Assembly: GCF_001641695.1 (NCBI RefSeq)
Contig: NZ_LSEF01000090.1
Location: forward strand, 127,875 to 191,874
DNA from: Bradyrhizobium neotropicale
Lineage (GTDB): Bacteria; Pseudomonadota; Alphaproteobacteria; Rhizobiales; Xanthobacteraceae
Direction of reading: 5' to 3'
DNA length: 64,000 nt
In this document: one piece after another, positions 17,995-25,754 of the stretch
How positions within the stretch are numbered: position 1 is the stretch's first letter
Layout of the letters: each line of letters opens with the position of its first letter
Translations under genes and position numbers: made by a program
Notes under the pieces: model-generated
Databases searched by the model: none
The model's input: the letters and a program-made list of their open reading frames with translations, nothing else
Told to the model about the DNA's origin: nothing

Positions 17995-18027
17995 AAAGGC
18001 CCGGTCGCGATCGCGACCGGGCCTTTT
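17995..18027. terminator. Rho-independent terminator after hpnH
   Basis: A nearly continuous inverted repeat: AAAGGCCCGGTCGCG followed by CGCGACCGGGCCTTTT, with a very short centre. It has A and T runs on its two sides, so it may also serve the convergent hpnG transcript. Confidence 0.88.
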
Positions 18028-18057
18028 CGTTTGCTCAGATTTTTCGTTTGCTCAGAT
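18024..18057. repeat. 17-bp tandem duplication
   Basis: TTTTCGTTTGCTCAGAT occurs twice in a row with no mismatch, starting inside the T-run of the hpnH terminator and ending before the hpnG stop. It looks like a recent slippage event. Confidence 0.85.
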
Positions 18058-18065
18058 GAAACCGC

Positions 18066-18815
18066 TCAGACAGTCTCGGGAACCAGGCCTTCGCCCTCGA
18101 GCCCCTCGCTGCCGACCAGGAAGTCCCGGCAGCCGCGCAAGGAGCGCAGCGCGCGGTTGAAATCGAGGCCGGTCGAGACCAGCGCATGCAGGGTTCCCGG
18201 GTTGCGAACGATCCCACGCAGCACGGCAGCCACGTCGATCTGGCCGTTCGGCTTGATCGCGGCGCGGGCGATCGCCGGCAGCGCGCGATGGGCGGGATCG
18301 CTGATGACCCGGACCGCGGCAAAGGGAAGCCCGGCCTCGGCAGCGTAGGCGGCAGCGATGTGGCTCTCCATGTCCACCGCCGCAGCCCCGGTCTCCAGGT
18401 GCAGCGCTTCCTTGCAGGACTTGCCCGTGACCACTTCCTCGGCGCCGGCGAGGCTGCCGCGCACCACGCGGCGGCGTCCGGAGGTCAGGCGGTCGATCAG
18501 GTCGTCGCTGAGTGACAGCCCCGCACCCCAGCGGGCATCGCCAGAAAGCACCTCGGTCGCCACCACCACGTCGCCGGAGCGCAGCGACGGGTCTAGCCCG
18601 CCGGCCACGCCGAAGGAGATCACGCCGCGAATCGATTCGGGATCGACCACCGTCAGAAGCGCCCGCAATTGAGTCGGGCTGCTGGACGAGCAGATGACAG
18701 CCATTCCAGGCCCGGCCGCGATGCGGGCCTCCTGGACCAGTCCAGTCACAATCAGTATCGGCCGCGGGTCTATGGCATTACCCACGGTAATCTCGTCCCC
18801 CGTCCCCAAAGTCAC
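18066..18815 (-). CDS. hpnG: Hopanoid-associated nucleoside phosphorylase HpnG
   Basis: A 249-residue nucleoside-phosphorylase-fold protein that removes adenine from adenosylhopane to give ribosylhopane. Family features are ICSSSSPTQL, the GVISFGVAGGLDPSLRSGDV phosphate-binding block and the AAAVDMESHIAAAYA motif. The start is a GTG at 18815 that overlaps the shc stop in GTGA; the 49 open codons further upstream lie inside shc and are not used. Translation is therefore coupled to shc. Confidence 0.92.
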   Translation of the reverse strand: MTLGTGDEITVGNAIDPRPILIVTGLVQEARIAAGPGMAVICSSSSPTQLRALLTVVDPESIRGVISFGVAGGLDPSLRSGDVVVATEVLSGDARWGAGLSLSDDLIDRLTSGRRRVVRGSLAGAEEVVTGKSCKEALHLETGAAAVDMESHIAAAYAAEAGLPFAAVRVISDPAHRALPAIARAAIKPNGQIDVAAVLRGIVRNPGTLHALVSTGLDFNRALRSLRGCRDFLVGSEGLEGEGLVPETV

Positions 18816-20764
18816 ATCCCGACCCCTACCACCCTGCTGTTGGTGTTCCGCAAGTTCCGATACCGCGCCAGCGCCCACAGCGGAAAGAACTTCGGGTAAC
18901 CATGATACCGTAGATAGAACACGCGGGGGAAGCCTGTGGCGGTATACCGCTGCTCGTCCCACAGTCCTTTTTCGTTCTGTGTTGCAATCAGGTACTCCAC
19001 CCCGCGGGCAACGGCCGGATGATCGACCTCACCGGCCGCCATCAGGGCAAGCAAGGCCCATGCCGTCTGCGAGGCGGTCGACGGAGCGGGTTCCCAGCCC
19101 TTGTAATCGAGCCGGTAGCTGACCGCGTCTTCACCCCAGCCGCCGTCATCGTTCTGGATCGACGCCAGCCAGTCGGCCGCTTTGCGAATCATCGGGTCGT
19201 TGTGGCTGACGCCGGCCATGTTCAGGGCGCACAGCACCGACCAGGTTCCATAAATGAAATTCATGCCCCAGCGGCCGTACCAGGACCCCTCGGGGTGCTG
19301 GGTGCGGCGGAGATAGGCAACGCCGCCGGCCACGTGCTTGCTGGTCTTCTCGGTCTCCCCGAGCTGGGCGAGCATCGAGATGCAGCGGGCGGTGACGTCC
19401 TCGGTCGGCGGGTCGAGCAGCGCACCGTGGTCGGAGAACGGGATGTTGTTCAGATAGTACTCGAGGTTGTCCACGTCGAAGGCAGCCCAGCCGCCATCGT
19501 CGCTCTGCATCCCCTCGATCCACTCCCGGCCACGGTCGATCGCGGCATCATAACCGGCCGTGCCGTGCTCGCGGCGCATGCGGTCCATCGACATCACCAC
19601 GACGGCGGTATCGTCGAGATCGGGATAATGGGCGTTGTTGTACTGGAAGGCCCAGCCGCCCGGTCGCGTCTCGGGCCGCTTCACGGCCCAGTCGCCCTTC
19701 ACGTCCAGGACCTGCTTGGGGATCAGCCAGTCGAGGCCCTGCTTGGCCGCAGGCACGGCTTGCGGGCCACCGGCTTCGAGCAGCGCGTGAGCAGCCAGCG
19801 TGGTGTCCCACACCGGCGAGACGCAGGGCTGGCAATAGGCCTCGTCGTCCTTGAAGACCAGCAACTTCTCGAGGCCGCGGCGCGTGATGGCGCGCGGCGG
19901 GAAGTTCTCGTCCTTGCCGAGCGCGTCGTACATCATCACGATGTTGGCCATGGGCGGATAGATCGCGCCCATGCCGTCCTCGCCGTTGAGCCGCTCCTCG
20001 GTAAAGGCGAGCGCCGCATCGATCGCGCGCTTGCGCAGGCTCTTCGGAAACATCGGCTCGACCACGCGCAGGATGTGATCGAGGGCGCGGAACAGCACGA
20101 ACCAGGCCATGCTCTGGTGCGGCGCCTTTGCGGTCATGCCGATCGAGCGCGGGTCCTGGAGGAACAGCTCGTCGATGCCGACGCCCTTCGGATTCCTTGC
20201 ACGCGGCTTCAGCGCGGCGAGCACCATCAGCGGCACCATGGTCGTGCGCGCCCAGTAGGAGATCTTGTTGAGGTGGAACGGCGACCAGAACGGCAGCAGC
20301 ACGATCTCGACCGGCAGCACCGGCACCGCGCGCCACGTCACGACGCCGAACATCGCGAGCGTGAAGCGGGTGAAGACGTTGCTGTTGATGGCGCCGCCGC
20401 GCGAGAGGATCGCCTCGCGCGCACGCACCATGTGCGGCGCGTCGATGGGGTCGCCGATCATCTTGAGCGCGAAATAGGCCTTCACGCTGGCGCTCATGTC
20501 GAACTCGCCGTCATGCACCAGCGGCCAGCCGCCATGGGCTCCCTGCACGCGGCGCAGATAATTGCCGATCTTGGCTTCGAGCACGGTGTCGACCGGCTCG
20601 GCGAGGTGATGCCGCAGCAGGATGTACTCGGCCGGAATCGTGCAGTCGGCCTCGAGCTCGAACACCCAGTGGCCGTCGGATTGCTGGAAGCCGAGGACGC
20701 CTTGCGTTGCAGACGCAATGCTCGATTCCAGGACTTCGCGGTTGGTCGCGTTCACGGAATCCAT
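18812..20764 (-). CDS. shc: Squalene-hopene cyclase Shc (HpnF)
   Basis: A 650-residue membrane-bound cyclase that folds squalene into hopene and hopanol. The catalytic acid motif DLDD is at residues 382-385 (DXDD in the family). Several QW repeats are visible, such as QSDDGGWAAF and QNDDGGWGED, along with a C-terminal GFPRVFYLRYHGY block. The length is normal. Its stop overlaps the hpnG start by four bases, and hpnE ends 53 bases upstream, so it belongs to the hpnC-D-E-shc-hpnG operon. Confidence 0.97.
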   Translation of the reverse strand: MDSVNATNREVLESSIASATQGVLGFQQSDGHWVFELEADCTIPAEYILLRHHLAEPVDTVLEAKIGNYLRRVQGAHGGWPLVHDGEFDMSASVKAYFALKMIGDPIDAPHMVRAREAILSRGGAINSNVFTRFTLAMFGVVTWRAVPVLPVEIVLLPFWSPFHLNKISYWARTTMVPLMVLAALKPRARNPKGVGIDELFLQDPRSIGMTAKAPHQSMAWFVLFRALDHILRVVEPMFPKSLRKRAIDAALAFTEERLNGEDGMGAIYPPMANIVMMYDALGKDENFPPRAITRRGLEKLLVFKDDEAYCQPCVSPVWDTTLAAHALLEAGGPQAVPAAKQGLDWLIPKQVLDVKGDWAVKRPETRPGGWAFQYNNAHYPDLDDTAVVVMSMDRMRREHGTAGYDAAIDRGREWIEGMQSDDGGWAAFDVDNLEYYLNNIPFSDHGALLDPPTEDVTARCISMLAQLGETEKTSKHVAGGVAYLRRTQHPEGSWYGRWGMNFIYGTWSVLCALNMAGVSHNDPMIRKAADWLASIQNDDGGWGEDAVSYRLDYKGWEPAPSTASQTAWALLALMAAGEVDHPAVARGVEYLIATQNEKGLWDEQRYTATGFPRVFYLRYHGYPKFFPLWALARYRNLRNTNSRVVGVGM

Positions 20765-20817
20765 CTCGCTCGATTTCTCCGATAGTTGCTGGGATAATTT
20801 TGACGGGGCGAATGCCG

Positions 20818-22074
20818 TCAGGACCGCTGTGCGGCCAGGACCAGATCGGCGGCGCGATCACCGGACCGGACCGATCCCTCGATGGTTGCAGGCAATCCCG
20901 TAGCAGTCCAATCGCCCGCAAGAAACAGGTTTTTCAGTGCGGTGACCGGCCCCGGACGCAGGGCGTTCTGCGCCGGCGTTGCCGCAAATGTGGCGCGGCG
21001 CTCACGCACGATCTGCCAGGGCGGCAATTCGCCGGACACGCCGCCCGCCTTGCAGACGTCGTTCCAGATCGCCTGCGCCAGTTCCTCGCGCGGCATGTCG
21101 ACCAACCGGTCGCCATTGCTGATGGTGACCGAGAGTCGATTGGGAAAGGCGAACAGCCACTCCACGACACCGCCGATCACGCCCAGGATGGGTGCTGCGC
21201 CCGGCGGCGGCTCGAAACGGAAATGCGCATTCACGATGGCGCGGAATTCGGTCGGGGTCTTGAGGCCCGGCAGCAGGCTTGCGGCAGCGCGCGGCGGCAC
21301 CGCCATCACGATGGCATCGCCGTCGGCGACCTTGATCACGTCCTCGCCGCCGAAATTCAGCGCAATGACCTTGCCGTCCTTGGTCTCGAACGAGCGCAGC
21401 TCATGGCCGAGCTGAACGGAGTGGCCACGCTCGGTCAGGAATTTCACGGCGGGCTCGATCAGCACCGCGCTCAGACCATCACGCGCGATCAGCGGACGAC
21501 AAGCCTGCCCGCCGGCGAGCAGCGTCTCGCGGACGATCGCACCGGCAAGGCCGGCCGAACCTTCGGGCGGATCCACGTTGAGCGCTGCGAGCAGCAGCGG
21601 CTGCACCAGGCGCTGATAGAGGATGCCCTCGCAAGGAATGGACTTGCCAACCAGCGTCTCCTCCGACGCCCAGATCAGCGGCGCCAGCTTCAGATAGTCC
21701 GTGAGCCCGGTGTCGGGGACGCGCCGGCTCTCGTCGAACACCCAGGTCGGCAGCCTGCCGTCGCCGAGATCGAGCTGCCAGCGCTGGCCGGTCGCGAGAT
21801 CGACGAAGGGAAACTGCGCGCGCTCCGGCCCTACCAGTCCCGCCTCCGAGCCGATCGAGCGCGCATAGGCCTGTGCATGGCCATTGCCCGACAGCATCAG
21901 ATGGTTGCCGTTGTCGATCGTGAGGTTGGTGGCGCCGTCGAAATAGGAACGGCAGCGGCCGCCGGCCTGGTGCGTCGCCTCGTGCACGGCGACCTTGAAG
22001 CCGGCATTGGCGAGCCGCACGGCGGCGGAGAGGCCGGAAATTCCAGCGCCGATGATGTGAGCTGTGTTTTGCAT
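20818..22074 (-). CDS. hpnE: Squalene-forming FAD oxidoreductase HpnE
   Basis: A 418-residue amine-oxidase-like flavoprotein that reduces hydroxysqualene to squalene. The N-terminal FAD motif is HIIGAGISGLSAAVRLANAG, followed by an EATHQAGGRCRS block. The C-terminus has LFLAGDWTATGLPATIEGSV, the usual late FAD-binding segment. The start at 22074 shares one base with the hpnD stop (TGATG). A much longer frame continues upstream inside hpnD and was discarded. Confidence 0.93.
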   Translation of the reverse strand: MQNTAHIIGAGISGLSAAVRLANAGFKVAVHEATHQAGGRCRSYFDGATNLTIDNGNHLMLSGNGHAQAYARSIGSEAGLVGPERAQFPFVDLATGQRWQLDLGDGRLPTWVFDESRRVPDTGLTDYLKLAPLIWASEETLVGKSIPCEGILYQRLVQPLLLAALNVDPPEGSAGLAGAIVRETLLAGGQACRPLIARDGLSAVLIEPAVKFLTERGHSVQLGHELRSFETKDGKVIALNFGGEDVIKVADGDAIVMAVPPRAAASLLPGLKTPTEFRAIVNAHFRFEPPPGAAPILGVIGGVVEWLFAFPNRLSVTISNGDRLVDMPREELAQAIWNDVCKAGGVSGELPPWQIVRERRATFAATPAQNALRPGPVTALKNLFLAGDWTATGLPATIEGSVRSGDRAADLVLAAQRS

Positions 22075-22913
22075 CAGATGAAAGCGTAGCGGAGCAGGAT
22101 CAAGATGCGTGCGACCTTCGACACACGCACCGGCTGGCGCGGCGCGTTGAAGCCGCGCGCGATCAGGAGGTCCAGAATGGAATGATAATATTTCGACATG
22201 ATCCGCGGCGCGCGCACCGCGCGGCGCCTGTTGCGGTTCATGATCTCGTCCGACTTCTCGAAATGCACTTTCGCCCGCTGCGCCAGCGGCAGGCAGACCT
22301 TCGGCAGCGCGCGCTCGGCGATCACGCGGTTCGGATCGTTGGAGGTGATGCCGGCATGCAGCAGGCCTTCGCGCGGCAGATAGAGCCGTCCGAGCCCTGC
22401 GTCCTCGTCGATGTCGCGCAGGATGTTGGTGAGCTGGAGCGCACGGCCGAGATGATAGGCGAGCTGGATGCCGTCCTCTTCCGGCAGGCCGAACACCCGC
22501 ACCGACAGCCGGCCGACGGCGCTCGCGACGCGATCGCAATAGAGATCGAGCGTCGCCATGTCGGGCGCACGGATGTCCTGCGGCACGTCCATTTCCATGC
22601 CGTCGACGATGGCGAGGAAATCCTCGCGCTTCAGCCCGAACGTCTTCACCGACGCGACGTAGTCCTTCAGCCGCGCCGGCGGATGGCCCTGATAGAGCGC
22701 ATCGATGTCGTTGCGCCACTCTTGGAGCGCGGCAAGCCGCTCCTCGCGCGGCCCGTCGGAATCGGCGATGTCGTCGACCTGACGGCAAAAGCTGTAGATC
22801 TGGAACATGGCCTCGCGCTGGTCATGCGGCAGGATGCGCATCGCGGCATAGAAGGAGCTGCCGGATGCGGTCGAGCCATAACTGGCGCCGGGCGAGGTCG
22901 CCTCAAGCGTCAT
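22074..22913 (-). CDS. hpnD: Presqualene diphosphate synthase HpnD
   Basis: A 279-residue prenyl-transferase-fold enzyme that condenses two farnesyl diphosphates into presqualene diphosphate. The first Asp-rich motif is QVDDIADSDG, and the second is NILRDIDEDAGLGR, which keeps the DxxxD spacing needed for Mg. The ATG at 22913 overlaps the end of hpnC by 11 bases; 19 further codons upstream are open but lie in hpnC. HpnC, HpnD and HpnE together form the bacterial squalene route. Confidence 0.93.
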   Translation of the reverse strand: MTLEATSPGASYGSTASGSSFYAAMRILPHDQREAMFQIYSFCRQVDDIADSDGPREERLAALQEWRNDIDALYQGHPPARLKDYVASVKTFGLKREDFLAIVDGMEMDVPQDIRAPDMATLDLYCDRVASAVGRLSVRVFGLPEEDGIQLAYHLGRALQLTNILRDIDEDAGLGRLYLPREGLLHAGITSNDPNRVIAERALPKVCLPLAQRAKVHFEKSDEIMNRNRRRAVRAPRIMSKYYHSILDLLIARGFNAPRQPVRVSKVARILILLRYAFI

Positions 22914-23787
22914 GCGCAGTCCCCGGTCTGGAAATGGCCTTGCGCCCGATCGCGCGGCGGCCGGCTTCACCGATCATGCCGGCAAGGCTGAAGGTGAGCA
23001 GTTCGAACTTGTTCAGATGCACGCGCTCGCGCAAGGGATCGCGCACCTTGAGCAGACGCACGATACGGTCGGCGTAGGCCTGGATCACCGCGATGTCGAC
23101 GCCGAGGCGGAAATCCCTGACCTCCGCGCTCAGCGACTTGCTCTCGTCGAGAAGCCCTTCGTTGCGCGCGGCGAGTGCCTGGAGACATTGCAGCATCGCC
23201 GGCGGCGATTGGGCGAGCCCGAGCTGCTCGACGGAGGCGCCGCTTGCGGCCAGAGCGTCGCGCGGCAGATAGACGCGATTGAGCTCGCGAAAATCCTTGC
23301 CGCAATCCTGCAGATGGTTGTTGATCTGGAGACCGGCGCAGAGCGCATCTGATGCGGCCCAGGTCGAGGTGCTCTCACCATGCACGTCGAGCATGAAGCG
23401 GCCGACCGGCATCGCCGAATAGCGGCAATAATGGATGACCTCGTCCCAGGTCTCGTAGCGCAGCTTGGTCACGTCCATGCGGAAGGCGATGAGCACGTCG
23501 AGGGCATGGCGCGGCGCCATGTCGCGCTCGGCGAGCGCACGCCGCAGGATGACGGCTTCGGCCTGGGTGTCGCCCTTGCCCAGCAGCTCGCCCTCGAGCA
23601 GGTCGAGATAAGCGAGCTTCTCGTCGGCAGGCAGCGTCGCGTGGTCGGCGATGTCGTCGGCGGTGCGGACAAAGTTGTAGAAGGCCAGGATCAGCGCGCG
23701 ATGACGCGGATGAATGATCCAGGACGCGACGGGAAAATTCTCGTCGCGGTCACCCTTGCCGGATCGCAATTCGCTCGCAGAGGTCAT
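22903..23787 (-). CDS. hpnC: Hydroxysqualene synthase HpnC
   Basis: A 294-residue relative of HpnD that converts presqualene diphosphate to hydroxysqualene. The first motif is RTADDIADH. The second is the divergent QDCGKDFREL rather than a clean DxxxD, which is typical of HpnC and separates it from HpnD. The start was placed at MTSASELRSG (23787); an open extension of 19 codons has no family similarity. It is the first gene of the five-gene operon, with a sigma-70-like promoter about 80 bases upstream. Confidence 0.92.
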   Translation of the reverse strand: MTSASELRSGKGDRDENFPVASWIIHPRHRALILAFYNFVRTADDIADHATLPADEKLAYLDLLEGELLGKGDTQAEAVILRRALAERDMAPRHALDVLIAFRMDVTKLRYETWDEVIHYCRYSAMPVGRFMLDVHGESTSTWAASDALCAGLQINNHLQDCGKDFRELNRVYLPRDALAASGASVEQLGLAQSPPAMLQCLQALAARNEGLLDESKSLSAEVRDFRLGVDIAVIQAYADRIVRLLKVRDPLRERVHLNKFELLTFSLAGMIGEAGRRAIGRKAISRPGTAHDA

Positions 23788-23843
23788 CGAGGGCTGATTA
23801 ACAATCGTTGGGACAGGAAGGTTTTTTCGCCCGCACGGGCTCA

Positions 23844-23860
23844 CGGCGGCGATGCCGCCG
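23844..23860. promoter_or_regulatory. GC-rich hairpin in the hpnC leader
   Basis: CGGCGGC at 23844-23850 pairs with GCCGCCG at 23854-23860 around a 3-base loop. It lies between the predicted promoter and the hpnC start, so it would form in the 5' leader of the operon mRNA. Confidence 0.5.
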
Positions 23861-23867
23861 CGGCCCC

Positions 23868-23896
23868 CATATAGGGGAATACGGCCGCAAAACCAA
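23868..23896 (-). promoter_or_regulatory. Sigma-70-like promoter for hpnC-D-E-shc-hpnG
   Basis: On the minus strand: TTGGTT, 17 bases, TATATG. Four of six bases match TTGACA and four of six match TATAAT. It lies about 80 bases before the hpnC ATG. Confidence 0.5.
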
Positions 23897-23928
23897 TCCT
23901 GTCTCTCGATGGCTGCCCTTCCGGATCC

Positions 23929-23967
23929 GGCCCATAAAGGCGGCCCAGGATCCGCCTTTTGTGGGCC
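23929..23967. terminator. Hairpin terminator after the Cys-rich gene
   Basis: An inner stem AAAGGCGG/CCGCCTTT with an 8-base loop is extended by an outer stem GGCCCA/TGGGCC. It starts 12 bases after the stop of the small secreted gene on the minus strand and insulates it from the hpnC promoter. Confidence 0.7.
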
Positions 23968-23978
23968 AGCGGCCGAGC

Positions 23979-24215
23979 TTACTGGTTGTGGTTCTTCAGA
24001 ACCTGGTCGCAGGCCTGCGAGATCTTGGCCCGGTTCTCCTTCAGACAGGCCAGGATGGTGAAATCGCCCTGGTCGATGACCGGGCGGCAGAACTTCTGCA
24101 CATCGCGCGTGCAGGCCTTCTGCTCGGCGTCCGTGCCACGCCCTTGTTGCTGGGCGAACGCCGCCGTCGAAAGGGATGCCGACAGCAGGGTGAGAGCGAC
24201 GAGGAGCTTACGCAT
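23979..24215 (-). CDS. Small secreted cysteine-rich protein
   Basis: A 78-residue exported protein: a signal peptide of about 22 residues (MRKLLVALTLLSASLSTAAF, cleavage near AQQ) and a mature part of about 56 residues with four Cys (ACTRDVQKFC, then ILACLKE and QACDQVL). The pattern resembles the short cysteine-rich repeat found in several rhizobial periplasmic proteins. Function is unknown. It stands alone, upstream of the hopanoid operon and separated from it by a hairpin. Confidence 0.75.
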   Translation of the reverse strand: MRKLLVALTLLSASLSTAAFAQQQGRGTDAEQKACTRDVQKFCRPVIDQGDFTILACLKENRAKISQACDQVLKNHNQ

Positions 24216-24671
24216 TGTATTCCTTCATTCTGACGGCAGAATCGCACCGATGCCGGACCGCACAGGCGGGCGACCGGAACGGATTGTTCTGATGGCAAGT
24301 TGCCGCGGAAGCGCGGCATCCGGGAAAGCACAAGCGCTGGCAAATGCGGCCAAATTGGCGCCACGCCCACCAAATCACGCCTTCCTGTTGCCTTCCTTGG
24401 CAGATGTAAGGGATTGATACTACGTCATAATTCGCGCACGCCGCGTTTTGGCGTCAACCTGTTGCAGACATGCATCTGTTCGTCCCGGGTTCCACGCCAG
24501 AAACATGCTGAAACACGTGGAATTATGAACGGACGGAGGCACGACCGCTTCGCGATCCCGACATCTCAGCCGGCTAGGGTTTGAACCTGATACAGGCTTG
24601 GAACACTAAACTTTCGATGCGGCGAGACGTTCTTTCCTAGGCGAACGTCATTCCAAAACGGGATATTCAAC
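24216..24671. other. 456-base divergent intergenic region
   Basis: No supported gene is seen between the Cys-rich gene (minus) and the secreted-protein gene (plus). Small open frames here have no ribosome-binding sites or recognisable similarity. A GGAAC at about 24600 lacks a correctly spaced CGTT and was not called a promoter. Confidence 0.5.
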
Positions 24672-25169
24672 ATGAAATTCTTTGGGCGATCTGGACAGGC
24701 AATCAAGGCGGCCGGCATTGGGGCTGCGCTGCTCTTCTCGGTCTCGGCAAGCCATGCTCAGTCGTCCGGACCGTTCGCCGGTTTCGACGGCGCGTGGTCG
24801 GGCACCGGCACGGTGTCCCTCTCCGACGGCTCCACCGAGCGCATCCGCTGCAAGGCGGACTACAAGGTCGCGGGCAGCGGCCTCAACCTGAAGCAGAGCC
24901 TCCACTGCGCCAGCGACAGCTACAAGTTCGACCTCACCAGCGACGTGACGAGCCAGGGCGACCGCATCTCCGGCAACTGGAGCGAGGCCAGCCGCAACAT
25001 CTTCGGCAACCTCCAGGGCACCGCTGGCGGCGGCCAGATCGACGTGTTCGTCGAGGCCAACGGCTTTGCCGCCAATCTCTCGCTGCGCACCAACGGCAGC
25101 AAGCAGACCGTGCAGATCAGTTCGAAGGGCGAGATCCGCGGCGTCAACATCACGATGGTGAAGAGCTAA
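24672..25169 (+). CDS. Secreted protein of unknown function
   Basis: 165 residues with a signal peptide (about 1-30, ending ASHAQ). The mature part is rich in Ser, Gly, Asn and Thr and looks like an all-beta domain (FDGAWSGTGTVSLSDGS, then RIRCKADYKV). It has two Cys that could pair. Similar short secreted proteins are common in Bradyrhizobium, but no function is known to me. It ends 28 bases before a strong terminator. Confidence 0.75.
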   Translation: MKFFGRSGQAIKAAGIGAALLFSVSASHAQSSGPFAGFDGAWSGTGTVSLSDGSTERIRCKADYKVAGSGLNLKQSLHCASDSYKFDLTSDVTSQGDRISGNWSEASRNIFGNLQGTAGGGQIDVFVEANGFAANLSLRTNGSKQTVQISSKGEIRGVNITMVKS

Positions 25170-25197
25170 CGGCTCCTTCCCGATCGGAAAAGATCAT

Positions 25198-25229
25198 AGC
25201 CCCCGGTTCTCGCAAGCCGGGGGCTTTTT
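25198..25229 (+). terminator. Rho-independent terminator
   Basis: AGCCCCCGG at 25198-25206 pairs perfectly with CCGGGGGCT at 25217-25225, followed by a run of T. It ends the secreted-protein transcript and lies immediately before the next gene. Confidence 0.9.
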
Positions 25230-25235
25230 GCTGAC

Positions 25236-25736
25236 ATGGACCAGCTTCGCAGAAGCCTGCTCTTGGGGATTGGGCTCTTGGGGATTGGGCTCTTGGCGAC
25301 CCATCGCGCCTCGGCAAATGATCGACCGTCGGACCCACGGGGAGCGGACATGCAGGCATCATCCATCAAGCCGCGTCACGTGCTTTGCTTTCTCGGCAGG
25401 GACGAAGGCCTGCTGCATCCGCCGAAGGCTGCCGCCAAGACGATCGCGGATTTCGGCTTCGAGATCGACCGCACTCATTCGCAAGGCAAACCCGATCCGC
25501 ACATGGAACGGTCGTTTGGCGTCTGCTGGGATCGCGTCATCCCCAACGCCTGGTCTCCCGCCGACGAAGCGGCAGTGATCAATCACCGCTCGGTGCTCTA
25601 CGTGCTGAGCCCGCCGATGGCCGAACGCGGCATCGGGACGCTTAGCGCACGCAAGCTCGAAGTTTCGCGGAAGTCGGACTACGCGGAGGACGATTTCAAG
25701 TTCAACCCGTACGGCGCGATCCGGATCGAGGCGTGA
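25236..25736 (+). CDS. Hypothetical protein with doubtful start
   Basis: With the ATG at 25236 the protein has 166 residues and a signal-like N-terminus (LLLGIGLLGIGLLATHRASA). That hydrophobic part is produced by a perfect 15-bp tandem repeat, and the ATG has no ribosome-binding site and sits six bases after a terminator. An ATG at 25350 follows GGGGAGCGG and would give a 128-residue cytoplasmic protein. The body (KPRHVLCFLG, then SFGVCWDRVIPNAW) matches nothing I recognise. It is probably a real gene, but localisation depends on the start. Confidence 0.55.
   Translation: MDQLRRSLLLGIGLLGIGLLATHRASANDRPSDPRGADMQASSIKPRHVLCFLGRDEGLLHPPKAAAKTIADFGFEIDRTHSQGKPDPHMERSFGVCWDRVIPNAWSPADEAAVINHRSVLYVLSPPMAERGIGTLSARKLEVSRKSDYAEDDFKFNPYGAIRIEA
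25261..25290 (+). repeat. Perfect 15-bp tandem repeat within a coding region
   Basis: TCTTGGGGATTGGGC occurs twice back to back, encoding the duplicated LLGIG units in the putative leader of the hypothetical protein. A partial third unit (TCTTGG) follows. Confidence 0.85.
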
Positions 25737-25754
25737 GCGCGCTACGCCGCTGGA

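Noticed and set aside
19019..20785. A 588-codon open frame opposite shc
   Set aside because: Mirror frame; the squalene-hopene cyclase on the other strand is unambiguous.
22075..22788. Upstream extension of the hpnE frame
   Set aside because: It lies inside hpnD in another frame and lacks family similarity; the FAD motif begins right after the chosen start.
24597..24640. GGAAC as an EcfG promoter before the secreted-protein gene
   Set aside because: The only nearby CGTT is about 23 bases away, outside the 16-17 base spacing.
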